Shown here: in pieces, positions 46,710-57,910 of the stretch
How the letters are laid out: the number at the start of each line of letters is the position of its first letter
Numbering within the stretch: position 1 is the first letter of the stretch
Source: Timema cristinae
Lineage: Eukaryota > Arthropoda > Insecta > Phasmatodea > Timematidae
NCBI GenBank assembly: GCA_039000515.1
Contig: JBCFYV010009882.1
Location: 50,975,801 to 51,039,800 of the forward strand
DNA: 64,000 nucleotides
Reading direction: 5' to 3'
Notes under the pieces: model-generated
Told to the model about the DNA's origin: nothing
Seen by the model: only the letters and a program-made list of their open reading frames with translations
The model's database searches: none
Program-made: the position numbers and the translations under genes

Positions 46710-46786
46710 CCTTCTCCTAATTTATCGAGTACATAATACTTCCTGGAATTAACCATTAATGTTTGTCTAGAACAAACACAACCCAT
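46710..46786 (-). CDS. STK16: STK16-like kinase, exon 1 with start codon
   Basis: The minus strand reads from ATG (46786-46784): MGCVCSRQTLMVNSRKYYVL, then DKLGEG, up to a GTAAGG donor at 46709. STK16 orthologues share the CVCSR block and the KLGEGGFS glycine loop. Gly2 and the nearby Cys residues fit the N-myristoylation and palmitoylation that anchor STK16 to membranes. The 77-nt coding exon ends in phase 2 (GG), and exon 2 supplies the single base that completes the Gly codon. The ATG is the only one in place and gives the normal family N-terminus. No TATA box or other promoter element could be defined upstream. Confidence 0.9.
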
Positions 46787-48708
46787 TATTTTTATGTTTT
46801 CTAATCATACTTCCAGAGAGAAATATTACACAGTAGCACATATCACGAAAGATCTGTTAAGTATGGGTTAAAATAGATGTAAGGTGTTTGGTATATAGGT
46901 GCTGCATTCTAGACAAGTTTGTCAACACAATGTCTGTTTAATATAGTGATTTTGATGGCTCAGTAGGTATTTTATTCGTGTAGCATTACTATTACCTTTT
47001 TTTTTTCATTTATTTGGTACTGTTAGTTTGTTTTGCGAATCTATCTCACGTGAACAACTTTAATATTTTCGAACCAAATGTAATAAAATAAAATAATGAC
47101 ATGAAAGAAACATATTTTTTTTAATGTTAACTGTTAATAACAAGATCAACTTTATTATTTACAGTTTGTTGAAAAATAAGTTTTTATAAAATCTGTTCAA
47201 GTGATAATGGTTCGAGTAGGTATTTAATATTTTTCTTAAGCTATTTCTTTAAACTCTAAAATAACCATAACCAAATTAAGTGGATACTTTAAGGTAATAT
47301 AAATAAAAATTAAAAGTATGGATAAGGTTATCTTTATTTAGATTATAAAATGAATCTAAAGACATTTTTTCACAATGTAGAAAATTATATTTTTCAAATA
47401 CAAAGCTACACTTAATGTAAAAAAAACCTATTACTATTGTTTTATAATATTAGCTACCTTAATAATATGGCAGAAGCAGAATTTTAACATGATGAATAAA
47501 CCTTTATGTTCAGTTTATCAAGCGAAATAACAACTGTTAACATTTGTTTAAGATAAAATAGTAATAGTAGAGTGGTTTCCAACCTGATGGTCACATATTT
47601 CTATGACAGGTGGAGCGGGAGGGAGAGGTTTGCAATGTTTATTGAGGCAAATATTTGTTGTTATTTAAAATTCAAATTGAAAGATTAATGGATAAAATGA
47701 TAAAACCTAAATTATTGCTTAGATTTTTTTTTTTTTTTGCCATTCCAGGTTGATAGCTGTGTGCATAGAGAGTTTACTGTAGTAATCTTGTGTTTAGGTG
47801 AGGGGTGCCGCTAGCATAGCGGCAAAAATACCAATACTTTTGTGATATCTTAATTGCATTTATAAAATCATTATATTAGCAATCTATCTTTGGTTTGTCG
47901 GTGATTAGGTCAGGATTCAAACGCTAAACTGGTTGTAATTTTTCTTAAAGGGTGTTGCCTCTACCACCACATAAATAAAGGTATATTTTCCCTAATTTAC
48001 ACCTACTCCACCAGTGTAATTAAATTAGGATAATCCGGGCTGTTAGAAGACACTGCAAAAGGTTTTTGTTTTAAATGAATTTGAATGATTGTAGATTATC
48101 GAGGGGTTGTGATGATCTCGGACAAAAATTAGGGTCAAACTTTGGAATGTTTTGGAATCCATTGGAACAGTATCAACCCTTTAATCTTCAAGCATGGATG
48201 TCAACTTTTTAAGATTATTTTGGCTAATTTTGCTAAAGGAATGAATATGTGAACAAATACTCATGATTAATTCTTGGCGATTATTAATCAAGTAAAGATT
48301 GATAAACTCAAATTCCTGCCCTATAATGAGTCACCTCTGACGCAAACTTTCACAACATACAGGGATAATGTTGACTAACAAATATTCAATCATCAATCCA
48401 TCGGATGTTTTGCTAATTTTCAATACAACGTCTAAACATTTGTAGAGTTGTTTTTTTATTGTATTATATTTATACTCAGAATTTGAAGTATGTTTCTTTC
48501 AACTACTTTGGCATAATTGTCTTGAGTGTAACAAAATACTATTTTGACAATGAAGTTAAAATATGAGTTACAAACATGATTGTGATGCTAATGTTAATGG
48601 AATAAAAAAACCAACAGCAAGTTGAAAATTCTTGTCAGATGGTTCAAATAAAGTCGGGACAGTCTGATATAATTATGATAAATTTTGTGTGACAAATGGC
48701 AGGACAAC
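46787..48708. other. Upstream region of STK16-like gene, no gene seen
   Basis: It must hold the 5' UTR and promoter of the kinase gene, but no motif stands out. It is AT-rich. A possible hAT-like end lies at 47585 and a tRNA-like block (GTTTGAATCCTG on the minus strand) near 47900-47980. Neither is firm. Confidence 0.6.
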
Positions 48709-48888
48709 ATGTAGAACAGGCATGTCAAACTTGTGGCCCGATTCTTGATTGTGTGTGGTCCATCATTTTATAAATGTTGTAGTTACATCATTTGAGATTA
48801 ATACATTTGGAAAAAATCAAGTCAATGAGTTTAAGTAATGAATGTTTACCCTTTAAATAATTAGCAAAAGTTTATTTAAATCAAAATA

Positions 48889-51719
48889 AGGTGGGTGTCC
48901 CTGTTATTGCCATGCTAAGGTTTGAGAATTTTTCCACCCGCCATTTAAAAAAAAAATCATAACCAACTTTATTTTTAATCGTTCTCTGGCGAATGGACTT
49001 TCATAAAAAAAATTGCATTCCCCATAAAAATAGTTTTACTGGTCCAAAAAAATGAAATTCCAAAAGCCAACCTAGTGGCCATATCAGGAACATGTGTACA
49101 TGATATGGCCACCCCTTTTTTTCATGTTCTACAAATCGTGATTTTCTTTCAGTTTCATAGTGCAGTTCTGCTAAAATTAAATAATTTTTATGTAAAATGA
49201 ATAAACATGATACTAAATAATTATTTTTAGTATTCAAAAGTGGATTCAAAATAGCATTTTCCATGAAAAATGAAGTTGTTTAAACAATTGACATTTACGC
49301 TTTATTTAAAAAACAAAAATGTAAAATAATTCAAGAGAAGAATATAAGATAAAAATGAGATTATTTAAACAAATTACTGGTCGCAATTGGGACAAATAAA
49401 AATGTCTTTGTCAGCAGCAGTGAGGCCAACACACTCTTCATGGTAGAAATTCCCACAGACTACGCAGAGTCGCATGTCCTTGACTTCGTCCTCCTCACAA
49501 ACACTGCAATACCAACTTTCAGCGTCTGTGGTTTTCTGAGTCTTTTTCTTTCTGGGTTGCTGCTGTTTGGTCTTTGGCTTGTTGCTCAACGGCTGTTTCG
49601 TGGTTTGTTTCTTTTTAGGTTTAGACGCCTGAGATTCTTTTGGCTGGAAAAGATTTCTTTTCAGCTCAATCCCACGCGAATTCATGGTTGGTCTTATGAC
49701 TCTCGTTGTTTTTCTTTTCCTTTTTGGCGTTGGTAGAAATTCATCTAATCTGGATGATTCAATGCCTGGCGGAGAATCTTCTCCATCCATACATAGAGCT
49801 ACAACGTCAATAGGATAATCTATATCAGACGACGATGACGAATCAAGATCGACAAGTCGAGGACGCTTAGCACCTTTAGTTTGTTGTGGTGAAGTGTGAG
49901 TAACTGATTCCAGAAGAGTATTGGATTGGTCCAATGAGCTTCAAGAAGGAATCGGATCACTGCTAGTGCTCGGCTGATTGTTGTCAGGTAAGCCTGAGCT
50001 TTGTTGGTTGTTCAATTCAGGAAGCGGGAGTTCAGTCACAGTACTAGGGGCAAACGCCTCTTCTGGGATCACATTCGGGTTGAACGGGTACATACCTGTG
50101 CCTCTGAAGCCACTAGTCATATTGGATTGTGTCATTGATCTGCCCCATGCTGGGGTGAACACATCAGGAAAGTTCAAACGAGTGATATCATTCTGGTCCC
50201 GGTGTGAGTCAAAAAATCTCAGAACCTCCTGGTCACAAAACGTTTCAAAGCTCCTGAAGCAACTTTTGTCCAACGGTTTCAATTCATGAGTTGTGTTGGA
50301 TGGCAAGCAATAGAGGGCTATGTCATGCTTTTCAGCCTCTTCACAAATTTTGTAATCGAGGTGTGCCTTGGCTCCGTCAAAAATCAGAAGGCATGGTCCA
50401 TTGGTTTTAAATCTGGCAAAATGTTGCAGAAAATCAACAAAAGGTTGAGTTGTCATGCTCCCTTTAGGAGTAATTTGAGTCCATGATCCAGCAGGCAAAC
50501 CTTTCTCCCAGGCTTTATTTTTTCTCACTCCTGAGTATAAAATCATTGGAGGGATGATTGAACCCACAGCGTTCCCACAAGCCACAACGGTAACACTTTC
50601 CCCGCGTTCTTTGCCCACAATACGAACTCGTGAAGCCCCCTTTTGGGCTAAAACTCTTGGATCCTTATGGAGGTGGAGCCGGCATCCTTTTTCATCCATA
50701 TTGAAAACTCTTTCTGGGAATACAAAGAAATTGTATTTGGTGAAGATTTCTTTTAGTTTCGCAAAGTGATCAGCAACTATGAACTTGTTTAATTTCTGAG
50801 ACCGGGCTGGGTTCATTATTTGAGCTTTCCGTCGTGCAACGTTAGGTTTCCTCTTCAAAAATCTGTCAAACCACTTATGACCAGCAGTCTCTTTAAAACG
50901 GTTTGGGATGTTGTTTTCTTGACAGAAGCGAAAAACGTTGAGTTTAAGGATGTTAGGAGTCAATGGATAACCTACAGAGGACAAACGAAAAATTCTCTGG
51001 CATAGCTGTTTTTCTTGTTCAGGTGTCAAGGTGGGTTTTCCACCCAACTTTGACTTCTTTAAAGGGCCATCTTTCTCCAAATAACGGCGTAAAGTACGTC
51101 TAGGTACACAAAATTTGTTACTTGCCCCTTGAACTGAAAACTTCCCACTATTCACACCACTCACTGCCTTGGACATGTCTTCTTCAGTCCATAATCCCCT
51201 ATTCTTAACGTTATCAGACATTATTTTATATCTGAAACAAAAAACAAAGGTTTTTATTGAGTAATTTTGTCAGCAGAAAAATAAATTTTAAATCAACTTG
51301 ATATGGCCATGGTGCACCTGATATGGTCATCTGGGTGGCCATATCAGGAGCAGGTCAGCGTTCACGAAAATTGTTTGATTATGAAAAACTCGTAAAATAT
51401 ACACCATCAAAGAACACATCAATCGAAAGAGCATTTAAAACTGAATAGAGTACGATGGTTTTCATAAAAAAAGTTTTTGAAACACATGCATAAAACTAAG
51501 GAGACTTACCAAAGAAAAACAAGAAGAGGTCCCACGAAAAACATAAAACAGGCAACTGACGACATATTGCTCAACCTGGCTGGACGGGAAATGATCACGT
51601 GACACACTAGGAGGCTCCCTCACTGGATGCTGATGCCATCTAGCGGAATTTTTGGTTAGCTAATTCACAATAGGGGGATGGCCATATCAGGAACATGGCC
51701 ATAACACGGGCACCCACCT
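48889..51719 (-). mobile_element. Pogo/Tigger-type DNA transposon, near-intact, TA target site
   Basis: Terminal inverted repeats of about 28 bp (24 of 28 matching) begin AGGTGGGTG on both sides, flanked by TA at 48887-48888 and 51720-51721, as in Tc1/mariner-pogo insertions. It is 2831 bp long. Six copies of GGCCATATCAGG or its inverse (49077, 49101, 51299, 51317, 51337, 51680) sit near the ends and are likely transposase sites. It carries one long transposase gene. Confidence 0.95.
49374..51221 (-). CDS. Pogo-type transposase with C-terminal PHD finger, one in-frame TGA
   Basis: The frame is 615 codons long with a single TGA at 49941-49943 after codon 426. Residues 1-55 form a psq-type helix-turn-helix (WTEEDMSKAVSGVNSGKFSV), about 60-135 a CENP-B-type helix-turn-helix (GHKWFDRFLKRKP), and about 165-340 the DDE domain: NMDEKG (D176), LLIFDGAKAH (D282) and LKPLDKS (D318), so all three catalytic acids remain with DD35D spacing. 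Beyond the TGA come a Ser/Asp-rich acidic stretch, Lys-rich nuclear-localisation-like segments, and a C4HC3 PHD finger (CSVC, CVVC, HEEC, CPNC). It would cut and paste the element. The stop may be a recent mutation or a readthrough site. Confidence 0.94.
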
Positions 51720-52076
51720 TATTGGCAATTTTTGGCAGTACTTAAATTAAGTGTGTGTGAATAGCTCATGAAGAGAAACAAAACACCCGAGAAATCATAG
51801 CTTATAGACATGCATTTGTTATTAATTATGAGAGTGACTTCAAAACAAGATTTAAAGCCCAACATTTACTCACTTTTTAAATAAAAGAGTTTTAATTTTT
51901 CAGCAAAAAAATTAAAGTTAGTCTTAAATTCTACATTATAATAATTTCCTTTATAGAGTAATAAGAATTTTAAACTTTAGTGACAATGTTAAATTTTCTG
52001 TGATGGTGGGCCATCTGTATATCATCTTTCAATGTGACCCTTATGATCCAATGAGTTTGACTCGCCTGGTGAAGAA

Positions 52077-53044
52077 CATCTTTTGTTGTGATATAGTAAT
52101 AAATTTGTCCTATAAAAATCCCAATAACATTTCATTTTTAATCTTAGTTATTTTTATTATGGAAAAACAAAATTGTCTAGGTTTCTCTGTGTGAATTTAT
52201 TTGCAGGCCTATGTTTACTAAGGTTTTTTTACTCATTTTAATGAGTAGGTCTATTCCAAAAGCTTATATTTCTTAATCCGCTTTTTTAACCTATTCTAAG
52301 TTTCTTGAGTGTATTTTTATTGAGTCCAGGATGTTTTCAAATTTCATAAATTGTGCTATTTTGATAGATTAGTTATTAAAAATTAATTATAAATATGTGA
52401 ATGGTGCAACCAGGAAGAGGGAAGATGGGGAGGCACTAAGGTATGTGCTCTACCCCTCTTTCCCTGCCACCCATTTATATGAATCAAGGAGTGTAGGCTT
52501 GTGTTTATTAGAGTCTAAAAATAAAAACATAATTGTTTATACAATCACAAATAATGTTTTCTATGCATAGTATGAGGAAAAAAGTGAAGGGGTGGACAAT
52601 ATGTTTGGGAAATTATATTGTAAACATAATAAAATATGTACCTACTAAAAATAAGCAAACAACTATAGAGTAGATATCAGTGAATCATAGAATTTGTCAC
52701 TAAGTGTTACTAAATTCCAGGTTGGAACACACCTAATAACAACATGGAACCCTACAGGCGAATATAACTGCTATTGGCTACCAATTTATTGATAATTTTG
52801 TACAGAGCAAATGGAAACAAAGGTTTTAGTGTGAATAATTGATTTTTAAAAAGGTGTTAGTGATTAAGATTAATAAAAATCTATATATGGTGGATTAAAA
52901 GACTAATTCATTAATCTTTATAAGAAATCTGTTCAAAAGTATGAGTTAAAATTATTAAAAGAGTTAGTGAATGTTTTTAAATAATTGAGGAAAGCTAAGT
53001 TATAGCCTTTGGCTGAATTTATCATAGTTTTCATCTTATTTAAA
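52077..53044. other. AT-rich stretch, nothing identified
   Basis: No coding similarity, repeat structure or RNA gene was recognised. Confidence 0.6.
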
Positions 53045-53137
53045 TTGAAAAATGACACCTGGACACGGGAATAGAGCCTGCGATCTTTGTCTGAACACGC
53101 CATCGCTATAACCAAAGAGCTATCCAAGAGTTGTCCC
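53045..53137 (-). mobile_element. tRNA-like SINE unit, family D (minus strand)
   Basis: On the minus strand it reads CTTGGATAGCTCTTTGGTTA, then CTATTCCCGTGTCCAGGTGT and CATTTTTC. It matches the unit at 16121-16243, including the terminal TGTCATTTTT. The downstream stretch 53140-53944 shows nothing identifiable. Confidence 0.6.
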
Positions 53138-53944
53138 ATGCCTATGCCACAGACAAAGATATAACAGATATCCAGCCTTACGGGAGATTTGTTGCACTCC
53201 TCGAGTCTGTTAAAACTTAAAATATCCAGTGATAACAGCGCTTCCAAGTGGGAATTCTTTAAAACAACTCACTTTCAAAATGTTCCTCTTGAGAAAGACC
53301 AGCTGAGAGCTAAGAGCTACCTTATCTCCGAGTACAATAGTTCGGCAGGTAGCGGTAATCCCTTACCCTGCCTCACCCCCCTTTCAATGAACAAAACTTT
53401 TCTAACAGTAAGCGACACGCTGTCTTGGAAATGCACTTTTAAATGAATTATTAAATATTTTGTGACCATCATCCGCGGTCACAATTCTTTGGAATTACTT
53501 TTTCATTAAACTGAACTACAAATAACTGGGATATCAGTGTTAGAAACCCGATCGGGTGTAATAAGAGTGGTTTTTTCTTAAAATATTTATAATTCTATTT
53601 CAACGCAAATACGGGCACATTTCCCAAAAAAATTTACTTTCCTAATTCCTTTTCCATTGGAGTAAATACGCGGATAGCTGTAATGGGAAGTAAGAGACAG
53701 CGCACAAAATATATCATTAATTAAAGTTAAATACTTAAGTTGAAAAGGTGACATTTATTTTTAAATTTTGTTGTCAAATTAATATAAACAAAATATACAA
53801 GTGATATGCTACTTTATTAACTAAAAAAAGTTAAAAGTATGGAAAATACAATGAAAAGAGTTTCCTAAGTATATATTTGGTATCGGTAATACCCCCTTAT
53901 TTTAAACATTGGAATGATTATATTCAACATTATCTTATACTAAT

Positions 53945-54190
53945 ACCCGACTCGGTGGCATAGTTAGCTATCGCACTAGTTTCGTGTTGAGCTAGACTGC
54001 CGAGGACGGGAAGACCGAGGTTCGAATCTCGCTCGGTTGAACTGGGGTGGCTTTCCCTAAATGGTTTTCCACTCTCCCTCCACTCAAATGTGGGTTCACG
54101 TCCCCTATATCCAACATTCTCAAATCCTAACCCATAAGCGTATTTAGTACTTAAGCGTATAATCCGAAGAGGTAGTAAGACGCGGTACTA
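53945..54190 (+). mobile_element. tRNA-derived SINE, family B
   Basis: The head ACCCGACTCGGTGGCATAGT carries the A box (TGGCATAGTTAGC) and GAGGTTCGAATCTCG the B box. The body has GGTTTTCCACTCTCCCTCCA, and the tail GAGGTAGTAAGACGCGGTAC is shared with family A although the head differs. No clean target duplication was seen. Confidence 0.85.
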
Positions 54191-54402
54191 AGTATACTTA
54201 TTATGTAATATTAATGTGCAAAGGAAGTTAATAAAACCGGTTTTAAATCAGTTTATAGTAAAATCAAGTCTGAAAATGAAGCTAATCTTCTTAAACGCGC
54301 TTTTAGGATTACACAACAAAAAGCTCATAATGTTTTGTCCAATTACACTTGTCCAACACCTTCCCGTGTCTGTATGGAAAATTAAACATCTCTTAATTTT
54401 AA

Positions 54403-54524
54403 TAAATGGGAATAGAAATAAATATAAAAAAAATTACACTGAAAACTCTTTCAGTATAAGATTTAAATGGGAATAAAAATAAATACAAAACAATTACACT
54501 GAAAACTCTTTCAGTATAAGATTA
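54403..54524. repeat. Tandem duplication, two units of 61 bp
   Basis: The units 54403-54463 and 54464-54524 both begin TAAATGGGAATA and contain AATTACACTGAAAACTCTTT; they differ at a few bases. Non-coding. The flanks 54191-54402 and 54525-55564 show nothing else. Confidence 0.93.
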
Positions 54525-55564
54525 TTTTACTATAATATAACAATATTTTCATGCAATTAATAATTGCAGATTTTATTAAAAAATAAATATTTATATCACA
54601 ATAAAAGAGTTTAGTGAAGTGAGTAAAATTGTTGACAATACATAGTATATGAAAAAAATTCTCTTAACTTTACCCAATCACAGCTATAGTTATTAAGTGT
54701 TTGGTATAAAAGTTATCTACTATAGTAAAGAATAAAAATTCTGATTATGAAGTTTGGATGGGTTTGAAACTAAAATTATAATCAATACCATCAAAATATC
54801 AATACAGTAATAATACAGAAATAAGATTTAACAGAAATTTGATTAAAATATGTGTCAAACTAATTTGGAAATTGATATATTTCATAATATTTTGGTCACT
54901 TTGATTTTATAATGTACTAAATCAAGCTTTGACGTTTTTAGCTATAACATCCTTTCTTTATTGGTAAACATCCAACTGTCATAATTTTGAAAGTTCCTTC
55001 GTGTACAATCCTATGCTAACCATGGCAATCACAACTCAGTTATTTCAATAAATAAATAAAAAAATCTTAGAAGGAAAATATTACATAGTCTACAATCTGA
55101 GAGCACAAACGAGCGCAATCGCAGGGCAGCCGTCGCACTCTAATGACAATGCAAATTTTACCTAAGCACTATCATAGAAACATGTTTGAAAAAAGAGCAT
55201 CACATTTCACAAATGAGCATAAATTAAATAATAGACTCTTTTACATAAACATATTAAGTATGAAGCATCATTATTATCCAAAGAGAGTCATAGTAACCAA
55301 GTTATGTCGCCTGAATTGGTTTACTTTAATTGTTATGTCGCTCCTAGATATGCGATAACAGCTATGTATTTGTAAACAAAATTTATTCACTTTAAGATAG
55401 TCTTTAGTTTGTGTGTTGATTTACTTTTAGTATAAACTTTTTCCCTCTGCCTTTACAAATTTAATGTTCAAAATGTCTTACTACAGTCCAATTTCAAAAA
55501 AAGAGCCTTTTAGAATTTTTTTTGTGGTCAACATCAATAACATTTTCTATTTTGTTATTTTTAT

Positions 55565-55640
55565 TAGCACTGTGCCTTAATATTCATTCGAGTTATACGC
55601 TTATGTACTACTAATTACGCTATTGTGTTAGGTATGAGGG
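55565..55640 (-). repeat. SINE 3' tail fragment
   Basis: On the minus strand it contains AAGCGTATAACTCGAATGAA and AAGGCACAGTGCTAATAA, matching the common SINE A/B tail. Its head is missing. Confidence 0.55.
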
Positions 55641-55689
55641 GATTTAAATAGTACAAAGTGCACCCGCATTTGGATTATATTGAGTTTTT

Positions 55690-57910
55690 TATAGCTCAGA
55701 AAATTTTAGAGGCCCCTCCGATTTCCCAGAAGTAAATTTTCGATTTCCAAACTTTCTAACTTATATGGTTGTGTGGGATGGTCTTTTTTTTTTTATCAAA
55801 TTGGCAAATTTAAATATTCTTTCATACATTAAAGTATATATACTTTGGAAAGAAATTTACACTCATTTCCAAACCCTTCTGTCTCCCTCACCCATCTTAG
55901 TTTCCACAATTCTAATTTGAAATTTTAAGACTTATTTGGTTATTTTATATATTTTACGTGGCTACCAAATGTCAACCTAACCACATCGTAAAGAATGTTA
56001 TATTTTGGTTGTATACATTTTAAGCGCTACCATTTCCTGGGCTTCAATTTTGAAATTCCACTTGTTCAAGAATGTAGGAAATGCAAAAAAATGCCAATGT
56101 TTTTGCCATTTCTTTATCAATTTTTTTTGGCAAAAAAAAAATATCGTTCCAGTGGAACTATATAGTTTAATTTTCTTCACTTGGTGATATAAACGGTTGT
56201 TGGAACATATGTCAAGAGCATAGCGGCATTAGATGAGATTTTTTTGAATGAATTAACGTGAACAATGTATCACTGTCTAGCGACTAAAACCTGGTTTATT
56301 ATTAAATTACATGGCAACATTTAAAGCTTATATCTCTACAAAAATTGTATTTATATATCTTTGAAAATATTTTAAGGAGATTTTCACTCACTATTTTCCG
56401 AGCCTTCATTTTGAAATGTAATAATTCAGGCCTTGATAATGTTTGAGTTGGTCTTTAAACCCGCCTGACTTATGTCAATCATCTAACACTTGGAGATGTA
56501 GTTTAGTCTTTTATGTTTTAAAAATTTAAGACCCCTTATATCACCAGCCTCCTTAGAAATAACTAGTATTTAAAATGTGTTTGTGGTTATTTGAATTTAT
56601 CCCTCTACATTCTTGACAAATTTAAATTTTATACCTCCTACATGTACATCCTTAACCCCTCCCCCACCCGCCCCCTCCCTTATACCTGTAGTCTCATTTT
56701 AAATTTAAAATGTTCAGAATTTATAGTTAATTTGGGTGGTCCCTATCTCTGCTTGGCGAATTCCTGTTTTATACCACATATAAAAGTATTTTAACTACCA
56801 GTTTGAAAATTTTAGCTTCCTCCCCCCATTTCTATAACTCCCACTTCTAAATCTCAAATTCAAAACTTATTTTGTTATCTGAAGTTGTACCTCTACCAGC
56901 ATGCAAAATTTAGACTTTCTACCATACTTAATTTTTTTATAAACTCTTCTTTTTTATGGTCTCCTATTATAAACTTTAAAATTTTTGGACTTTTATGGTT
57001 ATTTGGAGTGGTATCTTTGCCTATATGCAGAGTTTTAATTTTATACCAAACTGAGAAGAAGTTGTTTCTAATAGTTTTGTAAGTTTTTAACAACGCAACA
57101 CACTTTTCTAACCCCCTTTGAAAAATATTAAATTATAACATTCATTTTGATAACTGGAGTTTTATTTCTACCTGTCTTTCAAATTTTAATTCCTAACCTC
57201 ATCTCAAAAGTTATTTCTAGCTGTAGCTTCCCCCGCCCCCATTTTCCACAGCTAAAATTTAAATTTCACATTTTTTTTGGTTTATTTAGAGTCGTCCGTA
57301 TACCTAAAAATTCAAGTTTTTTACCACACAGAGAAGTTGTTGAATACATTAGTTTTTGTAAATGTTGAGCCCGCCCTCTTCCCCTACTATTTCTTAAACT
57401 CCCACCGTTATATTTCAAATATTAATATTTATTTGAAAGATCATTCTACGTACTTGCCAAATTTAAATATTCTATACAGCTAAAAGTTGTTTTTATTTTT
57501 ATAATTCCTTACCCCCACCCTAAATTAAAATTGTACAGACTTATATTAATTTTACATGCCCCTTTAATCTATTTATACATTTCAATTTTCTGCCACACTG
57601 GGAATTATTTGTTTCTATTAGTTTTGTAAATATTTCAGTTCATATTTCTATCATTTAGAAATCTCAATTTTTAAGACTTATTTGGTTATTTGGAGTTGTC
57701 TTCCTAAAGGAATGTCAAATTTAAATTTGCTAGCACACATAAAAGGATTTTATTCTGTGTATATCCCCTTCCACATGTTCCAGGGTTACACTTATTAAAC
57801 AAAAATGTTCATACTTTTAGAATTATTTGGAGTGGGTCCATTTGTTGTCTGCAAAATTTCAATATTCGATCAACCTGTAAAGTATTTATTTATATTAGTT
57901 TTGATAGTCT
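55690..57910 (-). repeat. Diverged tandem array, ten or more units of about 140 bp
   Basis: The block GACTTATTTGGTTATTTGGA and diverged versions recur near 55930, 56700, 56862, 56985, 57140, 57275, 57425, 57542, 57675 and 57822. They are followed each time by a stretch like TTTTACCACACTGAGAAG and TATTAGTTTTGTAA. On the minus strand the unit contains AAATTTTGCATGCTGGTAG, close to the landmark of the array at 28640-29270. No coding content. A copy of the dispersed repeat seen at 9640 is embedded at 55990-56290. Confidence 0.8.
55990..56290. repeat. Dispersed repeat, copy 2
   Basis: TTTAATTTTCTTCACTTGG, GCATAGCGGCATTAGATG and TGCCATTTCTTTATCAA occur in the order and spacing seen at 9640-10075. 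Unclassified. Confidence 0.5.

Larger units (their letters stand above)
48717..52068. mobile_element. hAT-type MITE carrying a pogo element
   Basis: The left end CAGGCATGTCAAACTTGTGG and the inverse of the right end (CAGGCGAGTCAAACTCATTG) are typical MITE terminal repeats. ATGTAGAA (48709-48716) and GTGAAGAA (52069-52076) match at 6 of 8. Without the pogo insert the MITE is about 520 bp and non-coding. Confidence 0.8.

Noticed and set aside
47572..47765. Possible hAT-like ends (GTGGTTTCCAACCTG and CCAGGTTGATAGCTG)
   Set aside because: Inverted similarity is present but no 8-bp target duplication could be found; left unannotated.
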